Of a stretch of 64,000 nt of DNA, positions 14,520 to 23,235 are shown in pieces. How positions within the stretch are numbered: the first letter of the stretch is position 1; each line of letters opens with the position of its first letter. The position numbers were made by a program, and so were the translations under genes. The stretch is from a bacterium (GTDB taxonomy: Bacteria; SZUA-79; Acidulodesulfobacterales; Acidulodesulfobacteraceae). The stretch spans positions 1 to 64,000 of the forward strand of contig JAJYHI010000155.1 in the NCBI GenBank assembly GCA_021784835.1, given 5' to 3'. The notes under the pieces are model-generated. The model saw only the letters and a list, made by a program, of their open reading frames with translations. It had not been told where the DNA came from and made no database searches.

Positions 14520-16817
14520 ATGGAACCAAAAAAAGTTTTGCTCATATCTATCGACAACCTAAGATACGACTGCGTCGGCTATAATAAAAACAGGGCACAT
14601 CTAAAGCAGTATTACGTCGATACCCTCGTAGATACCCCCACGTTGGACGAAATTTCGTCTAACGCGTCTATTTTTACTAATTTTTTTTCCACGTCAAGTT
14701 ATACAACGTCCGCCCATGCATCGCTGTTCACCGGTTTATATCCTCCCGCCCACGGAGTAAGGCCGTTTTTCTATAAAAAATTAAACGGCGACGCCGTTAC
14801 GCTTGCGGAAGTTTATAAAAAAAACGGCTATAAAACTATATTTTATACGGACGTGTTTGAATTATTCGAGCCGTTGGGGCTGGCAAAGGGATTCGATTAC
14901 AAAACTGCCGGAAATATTAACGACCTTATTAAACAGCTCTCAGCGGTTAAAGATGAAAATATTTTTTGCTTCGTTCATCTTTTCGACGTCCACGAACCCT
15001 ATATTTATTCGCAGAATTACAACGAGGATAATTACAACCGCGAATATTTCGATTTTATGAAGAAAATGTCGGTCCTTTATAAAACTCCGACTAACACCGA
15101 TAATCCTTTCGCCCTATGGAACTATTTTGCCGGCAAAGTCCATTACGATTTAAACGTTATGCTCCCCCCTTATATCTACGGCATCAATAAATTCGATAAA
15201 GGACGCTTCCGCGGGATTTATAAATCTTTAAAAGAAATGGGGTATTTTAATCCCGAAAATATTTTCGCCGTTTTTTCCGACCACGGAGAAGGAAGGATAA
15301 CCATGTTCGACCAGTCGGTATTCGGGCATATGGGAGAACTATACGACGAAGTAATTCATTTGCCCCTTATTTTTCACGCCCCCGAAATCGAGAATAAAAT
15401 TTACGAAAAATTAACTTCTATAACCGATATCTTTCCTACTTTAATTTCTTTATCCGGCTTGGAGCCTTATAATTTGAACGGGGATTCGAACGGCAAAAAA
15501 ATAACGGAAAATTCAAACGGTTCGGGTCGCGGAATAGACGGCCAATCGCTATTCGAAAAAAGGGAATTCTGCTATTCCGAATTTTACACTCAAAATATGT
15601 ACAACGAAATAATGCAATTTACAGCTAACGAATACGACAGGAATAAAAACGGCGCTTCGTCCAAAGATAAATACTTTTTGTCTCAGCGCGCCATCAGGAC
15701 GGCCGATAAAAAATATATATTTATGCCCGATAAGATTTCCGAACTCCAGACAAAAAATATTATCGAAAACGTAATGCTGTCGGATGAAGATTATATTATC
15801 AGCATATTTAACGACATCCTCAGAAAGCGCATAGGCAAGGTCGAATTCTTACAATTATTAAACTCTCTTAAATCCCTTAAAACCGATAAAAACGCAAGAT
15901 TAAATTTATATAAAAATATAACTAACTCGGATATATACAATAGAAATTTAAATTTTTACTACGACCTTTCCAACGACCTTTATGAAGAAAACCCAATAAA
16001 CTTTAACCCGGATTTGACAGAATCCGCCAAATACGTCGAAATATTAAATAATATCGAAAAGAAATCGGTTTCTACCGAAAATTTATTCGACAGCGTTAAA
16101 AAAACGGGCATAATTATTAACGAACCTAAAAAAGACGGTAAAAACGAATCCTTTGTTCTGCTCAATCAAAAAATATCGCTAAGCGTCGAAATTATAAAAG
16201 AAGCATACGACCGTTTCGGAGAAAAAATAGGAATAGCTTTTACGGGGGGCAAAGATTCTTCCGTTCTGCTTCATTTGGTAAGAAACGCCTTCGACGGACA
16301 AATTCCGTTCAAAATATTCACTATCGAAACTTCGGTTGAATTTCAGGAGATACGCGATTTTATAGAGAAATTAAAAAAAGAATGGAATTTCGATTTGCTG
16401 GTATATACAAATACCGAAGCCCTGAAAACTATTTCTATCGCCGAAGATAAACAAAACTGCTGCAGCCTGTTAAAAACCGTTCCTATAAAAAATGCCGTCA
16501 AAGAACTGCATTTAAAGGCTTTAATGACCGGAATAAGAAAAGACGAAAACGAATCGCGCGCAAACGAAAAATATTTTTCCAAAAGAGAAGCGCCCCACCA
16601 TTACCGCGTCCATCCCATTCTCCACTTTACCGAGTCGGATATCTGGGATTATATAAAATTGAATAATATTCCTTACTGCCCCCTGTATGAACAAGGCTAC
16701 AGGTCGATAGACTGCAAGCCTTGCACAAAAATTACGGGGGGCGAAGCCGAACGTTCCGGGAGGTCGCAGGACAAGGAAGCGGCTATGGATAAATTAAGGC
16801 AGCTCGGATATTTTTAA
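14520..16817 (+). CDS. fusion: alkaline-phosphatase-superfamily hydrolase + APS/PAPS-reductase-like domain
   Basis: A 765-residue two-domain protein. Residues 1-340 are a sulfatase/alkaline-phosphatase-fold hydrolase: metal-binding D12 (ISIDNLRYD), a nucleophile loop TTSAHASLFTG with Thr62 where sulfatases have Cys/Ser, D254-H255 in FSDHGEG and His in FGHMGE. Residues from about 555 on are a PP-loop ATPase (TGGKDSS, 575-581) of the CysH/CysD type, with C647-C648 and C732-x2-C735, the CC...CxxC pattern that binds the [4Fe-4S] cluster in APS reductases. The C-terminal catalytic Cys of true reductases (ECGxH) is absent; the chain ends LRQLGYF. A phosphatase or phosphodiesterase is more likely than a type I sulfatase because Thr cannot form formylglycine. 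The physiological reaction is unknown. Confidence 0.75.
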   Translation: MEPKKVLLISIDNLRYDCVGYNKNRAHLKQYYVDTLVDTPTLDEISSNASIFTNFFSTSSYTTSAHASLFTGLYPPAHGVRPFFYKKLNGDAVTLAEVYKKNGYKTIFYTDVFELFEPLGLAKGFDYKTAGNINDLIKQLSAVKDENIFCFVHLFDVHEPYIYSQNYNEDNYNREYFDFMKKMSVLYKTPTNTDNPFALWNYFAGKVHYDLNVMLPPYIYGINKFDKGRFRGIYKSLKEMGYFNPENIFAVFSDHGEGRITMFDQSVFGHMGELYDEVIHLPLIFHAPEIENKIYEKLTSITDIFPTLISLSGLEPYNLNGDSNGKKITENSNGSGRGIDGQSLFEKREFCYSEFYTQNMYNEIMQFTANEYDRNKNGASSKDKYFLSQRAIRTADKKYIFMPDKISELQTKNIIENVMLSDEDYIISIFNDILRKRIGKVEFLQLLNSLKSLKTDKNARLNLYKNITNSDIYNRNLNFYYDLSNDLYEENPINFNPDLTESAKYVEILNNIEKKSVSTENLFDSVKKTGIIINEPKKDGKNESFVLLNQKISLSVEIIKEAYDRFGEKIGIAFTGGKDSSVLLHLVRNAFDGQIPFKIFTIETSVEFQEIRDFIEKLKKEWNFDLLVYTNTEALKTISIAEDKQNCCSLLKTVPIKNAVKELHLKALMTGIRKDENESRANEKYFSKREAPHHYRVHPILHFTESDIWDYIKLNNIPYCPLYEQGYRSIDCKPCTKITGGEAERSGRSQDKEAAMDKLRQLGYF

Positions 16818-16905
16818 TAAAACGGCATAGGGTTACCGCCATATCCGTTTGTTCGCTGCCGCATACATATTAGATTCGCGGGTTGCAATAGGATTGATTA
16901 TTTTA

Positions 16906-18534
16906 TTATACGTTCAGGAGTTTTGTGTTTCTGTAATTTAAAGCCTCTAAGACGGAGCCGGCATCGACTTCCTTTTTTCCGTCCATATCGGCGATAGTTC
17001 GGGAAACTCTTAATATTCTAAAATATCCTCTCGAAGATATATTTAATTTTTTAACGGCATTTTTTACCAATTCTAAAGCCGGCGGGGAAATAAGCAAATA
17101 CTTATCTGCGTCTGAACTTCTAAGGGACGCGTTAAATTTTATGCCTCCGCAGTCTTTGCCTTTATATCTTTCCAACTGAATTTGCCTTACCCTCTCAACC
17201 GTTTTCTGAACTTCGGAAGAGTTTTCTATGACCCTGCCTTCGGTCAGCTCGTCCAAATTCGAAGAATAAACTTCTATAAATATATCGAATCTGTCTAGAA
17301 TAGGGCCCGATAATTTTGCGTAAAATTTATAAATTTCGGCGCCCGAACACCTGCATTCATGATTTTTATCTCCGTAATATCCGCATGGACAAGGATTCAT
17401 TGCGGCGACGAGCATAAAGTCGCATGGTAGAATTATAGAAAACCTGCTCCTCGATAGATTTACGGTCTTATCTTCCATAGGCTGCCTTAAACTATCCAAG
17501 GTTTTTCTGCTTAGCTCCGAAAACTCGTCGATAAATAAAACTCCGTTGTGAGCCAGGCTTATGTCTCCCGGCGCTGGATTCAACGCTCCGCCTCCTATCA
17601 ATCCCGCCGTCGATACCGTATGGTGAACCGGAATAAACGGCCTTTTTCCGATAAGGCCGCTTTCGCCTCCTATTTTCTTATTCGAAAAACTGTAGATGTT
17701 AGACGTTTCGATAGATTCTTCAAGCAAAATATCCGGTTGAATGCCGGCTATGCTTTGAGCCAGCATTGTTTTGCCGCTTCCCGGAGGCCCGACCATTAAA
17801 ATATTATGACGTCCGCAAACTGCAATTAAAATTGCCCGTTTAGTTAATTCCTGTCCTTTTATATCTGAGAAATCAGGATAATCGATTTTTGTTTTTTTAA
17901 GCGCGTTATCTGCCTCGGCGATATATTTCCTAAAAAAAAATTCTTCGTTTCCTTCTTTATCCTTAAAAATATTTTTAACGTCATGAACATAAATTGCTCC
18001 GTTTCTTTCGGAATCTTTTGCGTATCCGCTGGAAATAAAACCGCAAACGTCTTTCAGCCTGCGGAAAGCGAGAAAATCTATTCCTATATAGCAGGCGGAA
18101 TTAATATTATCGTACGGGATTATAAGTTTTTTATTTAATTTTCCTGCAAGCCTGCATAGAGCTATTATGCCGTTAATTCGGTTTATTTTACCGTTTAAGG
18201 AAAGTTCGCCCGCTATAATGTAATCGTCGAGGTTGACCGCGCACGCGAGCCTGCCGGCGGAAATAAGAATCCCTATCGCCAGCGGCAGGTCGAAAATGGG
18301 GCCTTCTTTCCTTAAATCCGCCGGGGCCAGATTTATAGTTATTTTTTTGACCGGATATTCGAAGCCGGAATTTTTTATAGCGGCTTTAACTCTGTCCTTA
18401 GCTTCTTTAGTGGAGGCATCAGGCAGTCCCACAATCATAATTCCGGGTATGCCGTTTGATATGAATACTTCTACGTCGACCGGAACCGCATCGATGCCTA
18501 TAAACGTAGCGCTTTTAAGGGCGGTTATCATCAT
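16906..18534 (-). CDS. comM: YifB/ComM-family AAA+ ATPase (Mg-chelatase-like)
   Basis: A 542-residue ComM/YifB protein, a hexameric helicase-like ATPase that promotes branch migration during recombination of incoming DNA. The N-terminal Lon-protease-like domain (GIPGIMIVGLPD..TKEAKDRVKAAI) is followed by Walker A GPPGSGKTML, Walker B GVLFIDEF, sensor MNPCPCGYYG with the zinc-like Cys cluster (C..CG..H.C.C) and a C-terminal helical domain ending NYRNTKL. Family members are about 500-510 residues; the extra length is in the linker near 190-225. A 21-bp perfect inverted repeat abuts the start codon and includes the AAAGG ribosome-binding site. Confidence 0.92.
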   Translation of the reverse strand: MMITALKSATFIGIDAVPVDVEVFISNGIPGIMIVGLPDASTKEAKDRVKAAIKNSGFEYPVKKITINLAPADLRKEGPIFDLPLAIGILISAGRLACAVNLDDYIIAGELSLNGKINRINGIIALCRLAGKLNKKLIIPYDNINSACYIGIDFLAFRRLKDVCGFISSGYAKDSERNGAIYVHDVKNIFKDKEGNEEFFFRKYIAEADNALKKTKIDYPDFSDIKGQELTKRAILIAVCGRHNILMVGPPGSGKTMLAQSIAGIQPDILLEESIETSNIYSFSNKKIGGESGLIGKRPFIPVHHTVSTAGLIGGGALNPAPGDISLAHNGVLFIDEFSELSRKTLDSLRQPMEDKTVNLSRSRFSIILPCDFMLVAAMNPCPCGYYGDKNHECRCSGAEIYKFYAKLSGPILDRFDIFIEVYSSNLDELTEGRVIENSSEVQKTVERVRQIQLERYKGKDCGGIKFNASLRSSDADKYLLISPPALELVKNAVKKLNISSRGYFRILRVSRTIADMDGKKEVDAGSVLEALNYRNTKLLNV

Positions 18535-18535
18535 G

Positions 18536-18590
18536 ACAATACCTTTGTATAATAATATAAATTATATTCATTATTATACAAAGGTATTGT
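18536..18590. repeat. 21-bp perfect inverted repeat at the comM start
   Basis: Two 21-bp arms, 18536-18556 and 18570-18590, are perfectly complementary (arm begins ACAATACCTTTGTATAATAA) around a 13-nt loop. The arm nearest comM ends one base before its ATG and contains the AAAGG that would be its Shine-Dalgarno, so in mRNA the hairpin would hide the ribosome-binding site. A second hairpin, CCGTATT/AATACGG (18593-18622), lies just beyond and follows the stop of the upstream minus-strand gene. It may act as an operator, an RNA switch or a small palindromic element. Confidence 0.7.
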
Positions 18591-18649
18591 TTCCGTATTA
18601 TGAAAGAAATGTTACAATACGGTTAAATTTTTGTTAAATATAGATTAAG

Positions 18650-19057
18650 TTATGGCTTCCATCCCTTATCGGAAGCAAGCTTATTCAATTCCGCCAGAAT
18701 ATCTCCAGAGTCTTTCAAATCTTTTAAAAGAGTTACGGAAACAAGATATTCGAAAACATCTTCGTAAAATTCCTTAAAATCGCTTATTATGTTGACGGAG
18801 CCTTCGAAGCTTGTTCCGGGCAAAAATAAATATACAAGGCCGTTATTGACGGAGATTACATCCGAATCCCTTAATACCCCTTCAAGAGTTTTTACGAAAT
18901 CATCCGTAAATTTTTTAATATTTAAAATAACTAGTCCGATAAAATCGATAGATTCTATTTCTTCGGCAAGGCCAAGCTCCTTTTTTATCCTTTTCATATT
19001 GGAAACCGAATGCTGCAGGACCGTCTCGAAATATTCAAACGGAATAATTTTTGCCAT
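18650..19057 (-). CDS. hypothetical protein, 135 aa
   Basis: No named family recognised. The 135 residues alternate helices and strands: an N-terminal helix (FEYFETVLQHSVSNMKRIKKEL), then strand IDFIGLVILNI, a helix, the strand pair LRDSDVISVNNGLVYLFLPGT and an ending helix. The R-x-S-D-x(n)-G-x-x-Y-L-F-L-P-x-T pattern is reminiscent of degenerate GGDEF/cyclase-like domains, but the GGDEF signature itself is missing. Soluble, no signal peptide. It precedes comM on the same strand with about 115 bp between, occupied by two hairpins. Confidence 0.55.
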   Translation of the reverse strand: MAKIIPFEYFETVLQHSVSNMKRIKKELGLAEEIESIDFIGLVILNIKKFTDDFVKTLEGVLRDSDVISVNNGLVYLFLPGTSFEGSVNIISDFKEFYEDVFEYLVSVTLLKDLKDSGDILAELNKLASDKGWKP

Positions 19058-19178
19058 CTTTAAGCCTCCGCTAAAAAAAATACGTTAGTTTTTTGTGATT
19101 TTAAATTTATGCACATGTTTTAATTATAATGTAATTTATAATATTATGTTTTGCATGGATAATTATATTAAACAATAT

Positions 19179-20537
19179 TTATCGGAAAAAATATGCAAAA
19201 ATGACTTTTTCCGCGGCTCCGGCGCCTCCTATTTTCCATACCGGCTTTTCGATTACGAGAGACGAAAGCGCAATTTTTTTCCCTTTCATCTCTCCGAAAC
19301 CCGCAAACCATTGATAAAGGCCGCTGGGGTTATCGCCGGAAATCGTTCCGGTCTTGCCGCCCGAAACAACCCCGGGAAGCATATATTTATCGTTCATATT
19401 ATAAAAATTTTTATGCGCCGCCCCTTTAGTGACGGTCGCAATCATCATCTGTTTTAAGCTCTGCGCCGTTTTTTCCGTTATCGGCCTGTCCAATAGCTTG
19501 ACATTCTTATGAATATATATTATTTTTCCGGAAGAAGATATGATTTCTTTTATAATGAATGGTTCTACCATCTTCCCGCCGTTTATCGCCGTTGCCGCAA
19601 TTAACGCCGCATGAAGGGGCGTCGCCTTTATATTTTTAAATCCTGCCCCCGTCAACTCTAATTGAAAAAATCTTTTAGGTATATAAGCTTTGCTTCGTTC
19701 GAGATTTAAAATAAAAGGTATTTTTCTATTAAAATAAAACTTATCGAAATAATGCGTTAATAATTTTCCTCCGACGTAATATCCTGCAACCTTGCCGAAC
19801 GCTACGTCGCATGATTTGGCAAAAGCCTGCTTAAAGGATATTTTATTTTTCCCCGTTCCGATGTTCTGCTTCCAGAAAGTTTTATCCGTTCCGTATAATC
19901 CGCCGTTAAAACATATATCGAATCCGGGATAAAAGCCGCTGGATTCTATTGCCGCCGATGCCGTTATTATTTTAGCTAAAGAACCGGGGGGATAAGAAAA
20001 AAGGGGGGAAATTTCTTCGCTTTTTCTTTCGTTATGAGAATACGACGCGAAACCCAGCACTTCACCGGTATCGGGTTCAACCGCCGCCAAAACTCCGAAA
20101 GGAACGTCGTATTTTTTAAAAATATTTTCCGCCTCTTTCTGCACGACGGGGTCTATCGTGTAAACAACCGTATATTTGCCTATTTTTTGAACGTAGCTGC
20201 CGTTCATAATAGTTTTGAATATGGGAGGATTATGCTTAAAATACTTTTTTAAGGATTTAAGCGATTTGACGCCTGAGGCCTCGAATCCCGAAAGCCGCAG
20301 GCCGCCTATCTTGTCTTTAATAAATGCGATAGGCCTTATTCCCGTTCCCCCGATTTTTTTATTTCCGGCAAATAAGAACGCATTGCCGTAAAAATAAAGT
20401 TTATAAAAACCGTAAAGAAATAAAGCGGCGAATATTAAGATAGAGATATATTTTATGAAAGAAGCGGGTCTATTGTCTTTGCCCTTTCTTTTGTTGAGCG
20501 TTTTTTGGTATGATTTCCAGCCTTTTATTCTTTCCAT
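19179..20537 (-). CDS. class B-like penicillin-binding protein transpeptidase
   Basis: A 452-residue membrane-anchored peptidoglycan transpeptidase. One membrane segment lies at 28-45. The penicillin-binding domain has the acyl-serine motif S186-L-A-K189 (PPGSLAKI), a second motif S242-C243-D244 and the third motif K395-T-G. The second motif is normally SxN; Asp instead of Asn is unusual and may change activity or antibiotic sensitivity. The protein is shorter than FtsI or MrdA and lacks a clear dimerisation domain, like the small MrcA-independent or sporulation-type PBPs. It follows tldD on the same strand by 11 bp, so it may be co-transcribed. Confidence 0.8.
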   Translation of the reverse strand: MERIKGWKSYQKTLNKRKGKDNRPASFIKYISILIFAALFLYGFYKLYFYGNAFLFAGNKKIGGTGIRPIAFIKDKIGGLRLSGFEASGVKSLKSLKKYFKHNPPIFKTIMNGSYVQKIGKYTVVYTIDPVVQKEAENIFKKYDVPFGVLAAVEPDTGEVLGFASYSHNERKSEEISPLFSYPPGSLAKIITASAAIESSGFYPGFDICFNGGLYGTDKTFWKQNIGTGKNKISFKQAFAKSCDVAFGKVAGYYVGGKLLTHYFDKFYFNRKIPFILNLERSKAYIPKRFFQLELTGAGFKNIKATPLHAALIAATAINGGKMVEPFIIKEIISSSGKIIYIHKNVKLLDRPITEKTAQSLKQMMIATVTKGAAHKNFYNMNDKYMLPGVVSGGKTGTISGDNPSGLYQWFAGFGEMKGKKIALSSLVIEKPVWKIGGAGAAEKVIFAYFFR

Positions 20538-20548
20538 CCTTTTTAATA

Positions 20549-21964
20549 TTATTTCTGATTTTTCCCGCCTACTATTATAGACGGAATCCTAAGAGTCGGC
20601 TGGGCATCGGATACCGGAACGCCTTGTCCGTCTTTTCCGCATGTGCCGATGCCGAATCCTAAATCGCTTCCGACCATATCTATATTTTTTAAAATTTCGG
20701 GGCCGTTTCCCATGAGAGTTGCGCCGCTGACCGCTTCTCCCACAGCCCCTTCTTTTATGGCGTAGCCTTCCATAACGTCGAACACGAAATCCCCCGTAAC
20801 GGTATTAACCTGTCCTCCGCCCATTTTTTTTACAAAGATGCCGCGAGCCACGCTCTTTATGATATCTTCCGGATTAGTTTCGCCTTTAGATATCATCGTA
20901 TTAGACATTCTGACTATGGGAGGGTGCTCGTAAGACTGCCTCCTGCCGTTGCCGGTAAGTTCATAACCGTATTTAATATAAGACAGCCTGTCAGACATAT
21001 ATTTCTTAAGAATTCCGCCTTCTACAAGCACGTTTTTGCCGGAATGCGTTCCTTCATCGTCGAATCTGTAAAAACCTCTTTTTCCGGTTAAAGAAGAATC
21101 GTCTATAACGGTTATCAATTTAGACGCGACCTGCTCTCCTATTTTATCCGAATATACGCTTAAACCGTTGCCCGCGATATCCGCCTCTAGTCCGTGGCCT
21201 ATCGCTTCATGTATCATCGTGCCGCCCGCCTCGCTCGACAAAACTACCGGCATGGTTCCGGACGGGGCAAAAGGGGCTGAAAGTTGTGTTAACGCCCTTT
21301 CTAAGGCTTTTTTGGCAATATCCTCCGGAACGTTTTTGTCGAAAAATTCAAATCCGGTAAATCCTCCCGCCGCTTCGTAACCCACCTCGATTCTTTCTCC
21401 GTCGGATACGACCGCGTGGGCTAAAAACGCTAAATTTTCCCTGCAGTCTTTTACTAAATCGCCGTAAGAATTTGCAATTACGACATCCTGCTTATAATCC
21501 GAATACGTTATGTTAACCTGGACTACCCTTTTGTCGAAAGACCATGAGTATTTAACGGCGGGCAGTATGGCCTCCAACTTTTCGTCTATGGAAACGTCCG
21601 CGATATCTTTTATGACGCTGAAATCTATTTTTGGCTTTTTTTCTTTAAAATTCAACGGTTTAAACGCGGCGCTTTTTTTGCTTTTTTCATTAACGCCCAT
21701 GCTTGCCGCTTCTTTTAATCCTTTTGCGATTTTTATCAGATTATTTTCTTCTATATCGTTCGTATAAGCGTAATATGTTTTTTTATTCGAAATGAGCCTG
21801 AGGCCCGCGCCCTGAATTACGCCGTTAATAGCTTTCTCAAGCCTTTTGCCTTCGTTGGAAAGCAAAGTCGAAACCTTGGTTTCGATAAATATGTCTGCAA
21901 AATCTTCCTCGTTCAAAAAAGCGCTCTTAAAAATTGCGTTAAAATTCAAATCCGTTATTTTCAT
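20549..21964 (-). CDS. tldD: TldD metallopeptidase
   Basis: A 471-residue TldD protein. TldD works with TldE/PmbA as a zinc protease that degrades unfolded peptides and trims some RiPP precursors. The HExxxH zinc motif is in MIHEAIGHGLEAD, preceded by the typical PVVLSSEAGG, and the conserved C-terminal block TCGKDGQGVPVSDAQPTLRI is present. Length fits the family. No tldE/pmbA gene is in the window. Because TldD/E can remove leader peptides, it is a possible trans-acting protease for the RiPP cluster 9 kb away; this is inference only. Its start is divergent from alr, with a 124-bp shared promoter region. Confidence 0.93.
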   Translation of the reverse strand: MKITDLNFNAIFKSAFLNEEDFADIFIETKVSTLLSNEGKRLEKAINGVIQGAGLRLISNKKTYYAYTNDIEENNLIKIAKGLKEAASMGVNEKSKKSAAFKPLNFKEKKPKIDFSVIKDIADVSIDEKLEAILPAVKYSWSFDKRVVQVNITYSDYKQDVVIANSYGDLVKDCRENLAFLAHAVVSDGERIEVGYEAAGGFTGFEFFDKNVPEDIAKKALERALTQLSAPFAPSGTMPVVLSSEAGGTMIHEAIGHGLEADIAGNGLSVYSDKIGEQVASKLITVIDDSSLTGKRGFYRFDDEGTHSGKNVLVEGGILKKYMSDRLSYIKYGYELTGNGRRQSYEHPPIVRMSNTMISKGETNPEDIIKSVARGIFVKKMGGGQVNTVTGDFVFDVMEGYAIKEGAVGEAVSGATLMGNGPEILKNIDMVGSDLGFGIGTCGKDGQGVPVSDAQPTLRIPSIIVGGKNQK

Positions 21965-22088
21965 TTTATCCCCTATATATTTTATATATGTTTATATAAT
22001 ATCAGAAACCGGGCCTGCGGACAAGAACGAATATCGTAAAAATATCGTAAAATTGACATTTAAGCAATATTTTCTTAAAATATATAAT

Positions 22089-23225
22089 ATGCTCGATACC
22101 TCTCTTTATGTAAATATTAAAAATCTAGAAAACAATATAAGCCTTATAAAGTCTCTTAAATTTTCAAAGAATAAAACAGTCATCGCCGTAATAAAGTCCG
22201 ACGCATACGGCCACGGATTAATCCCCGTCGCCGAAACGCTTTTTCGCAACGGAATAAATTTTTTTGGGATTATTAACGTCGGAGAAGCGGCGGCTATTCT
22301 TAGCAATATCCCCGGCGCAAAACTTTTGATGCTTAAAGGCGTCCCCGAAGAAGATATAAAGGAAGCGATGGACCTTGACTTAAGCATTGCGGTCATAAGC
22401 TTAGATTATCTTAAGATGCTTTTAGGCAAGGCAAGAACGACTCGCAAACGCGCGAAAATTCATATTAAATACGATTCGGGAATGAACCGGCTGGGATTGA
22501 ACGAAAATGAAATGCGTTCCGCCGCGGAAATTATAAACGAAAATAAAAAATTCCTCGATGCGGAAGGGTTTTTCAGCCATCTTTCCTCTGCCGGAAGCGA
22601 TTCCGAATATACCGATTTTCAAATAAACAATTATAAAAAAATGGCATCCCTGTTAGAGCGGCGCGGCATTAAACCAACGTATAAACATATAAGCGCCAGT
22701 TCGTCGCTTCTAAACTGCGGCATAACGCACGATTATTCAAATGCCGTAAGGCCGGGGATTTCTATTTACGGCATAAATCCCAACTCAAATTTATGCAATA
22801 TTCCTTACGATAGTTCCGCTATCGGCCTTAAACCGCTGATGACATTAAAATCCTATGTTATTCAGGTTAAAAAAGTCTTAAAAGGCGGTTTCGTTTCTTA
22901 CAACAATACTTATAAAGCCCCGCGAGATATGGCTATCGCGATTGTTTCGGCCGGATACGACAACGGTATTCCGAGGCTTCTGTCAAACAAAGGCAGATTT
23001 TTAATAAACGGCAAATTTGCGGGTATAACGGGCATAGTCACCATGAACCTGACCATGGCGGACGTTACCGGAATAGAGGGCGTAAAAGCCGGAGACGAGG
23101 TTATAATAGCCGGAAATAGCGGTAAGAAAGAAATTACGCTGGAAGAAATCGCTTCCGCCGCCGGAACAATTCCCTACGAAATATGCCTTAATTTCGGAAA
23201 ATCGAACAAAAGAATTTATTTATAG
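22089..23225 (+). CDS. alr: alanine racemase
   Basis: A 378-residue PLP enzyme that converts L- to D-alanine for peptidoglycan. The PLP lysine is in AVIKSDAYGHG, the second catalytic Tyr in the FVSYNNTYKA segment, and the conserved GYDNGIPRLL and VTMNLTMADVT follow. The ATG at 22089 is chosen because the protein from there (MLDTSLYVNIKNLENNI) matches the family N-terminus; the frame extends 81 codons further upstream, but that part is antisense to tldD and not family-like. It is the only plus-strand gene in a long minus-strand block and converges on pilB with a 10-bp gap. Confidence 0.95.
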   Translation: MLDTSLYVNIKNLENNISLIKSLKFSKNKTVIAVIKSDAYGHGLIPVAETLFRNGINFFGIINVGEAAAILSNIPGAKLLMLKGVPEEDIKEAMDLDLSIAVISLDYLKMLLGKARTTRKRAKIHIKYDSGMNRLGLNENEMRSAAEIINENKKFLDAEGFFSHLSSAGSDSEYTDFQINNYKKMASLLERRGIKPTYKHISASSSLLNCGITHDYSNAVRPGISIYGINPNSNLCNIPYDSSAIGLKPLMTLKSYVIQVKKVLKGGFVSYNNTYKAPRDMAIAIVSAGYDNGIPRLLSNKGRFLINGKFAGITGIVTMNLTMADVTGIEGVKAGDEVIIAGNSGKKEITLEEIASAAGTIPYEICLNFGKSNKRIYL

Positions 23226-23235
23226 CCGACGCAAA

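Noticed and set aside
14520..15540. Type I sulfatase
   Set aside because: The formylglycine Cys/Ser of the C/S-x-P-S-R motif is replaced by Thr62 in TTSAH, so a phosphatase or phosphodiesterase reading is safer.
21846..22088. 81-codon upstream extension of alr
   Set aside because: It is antisense to the tldD 5' part and unlike alanine racemases; the ATG at 22089 begins the family N-terminus.
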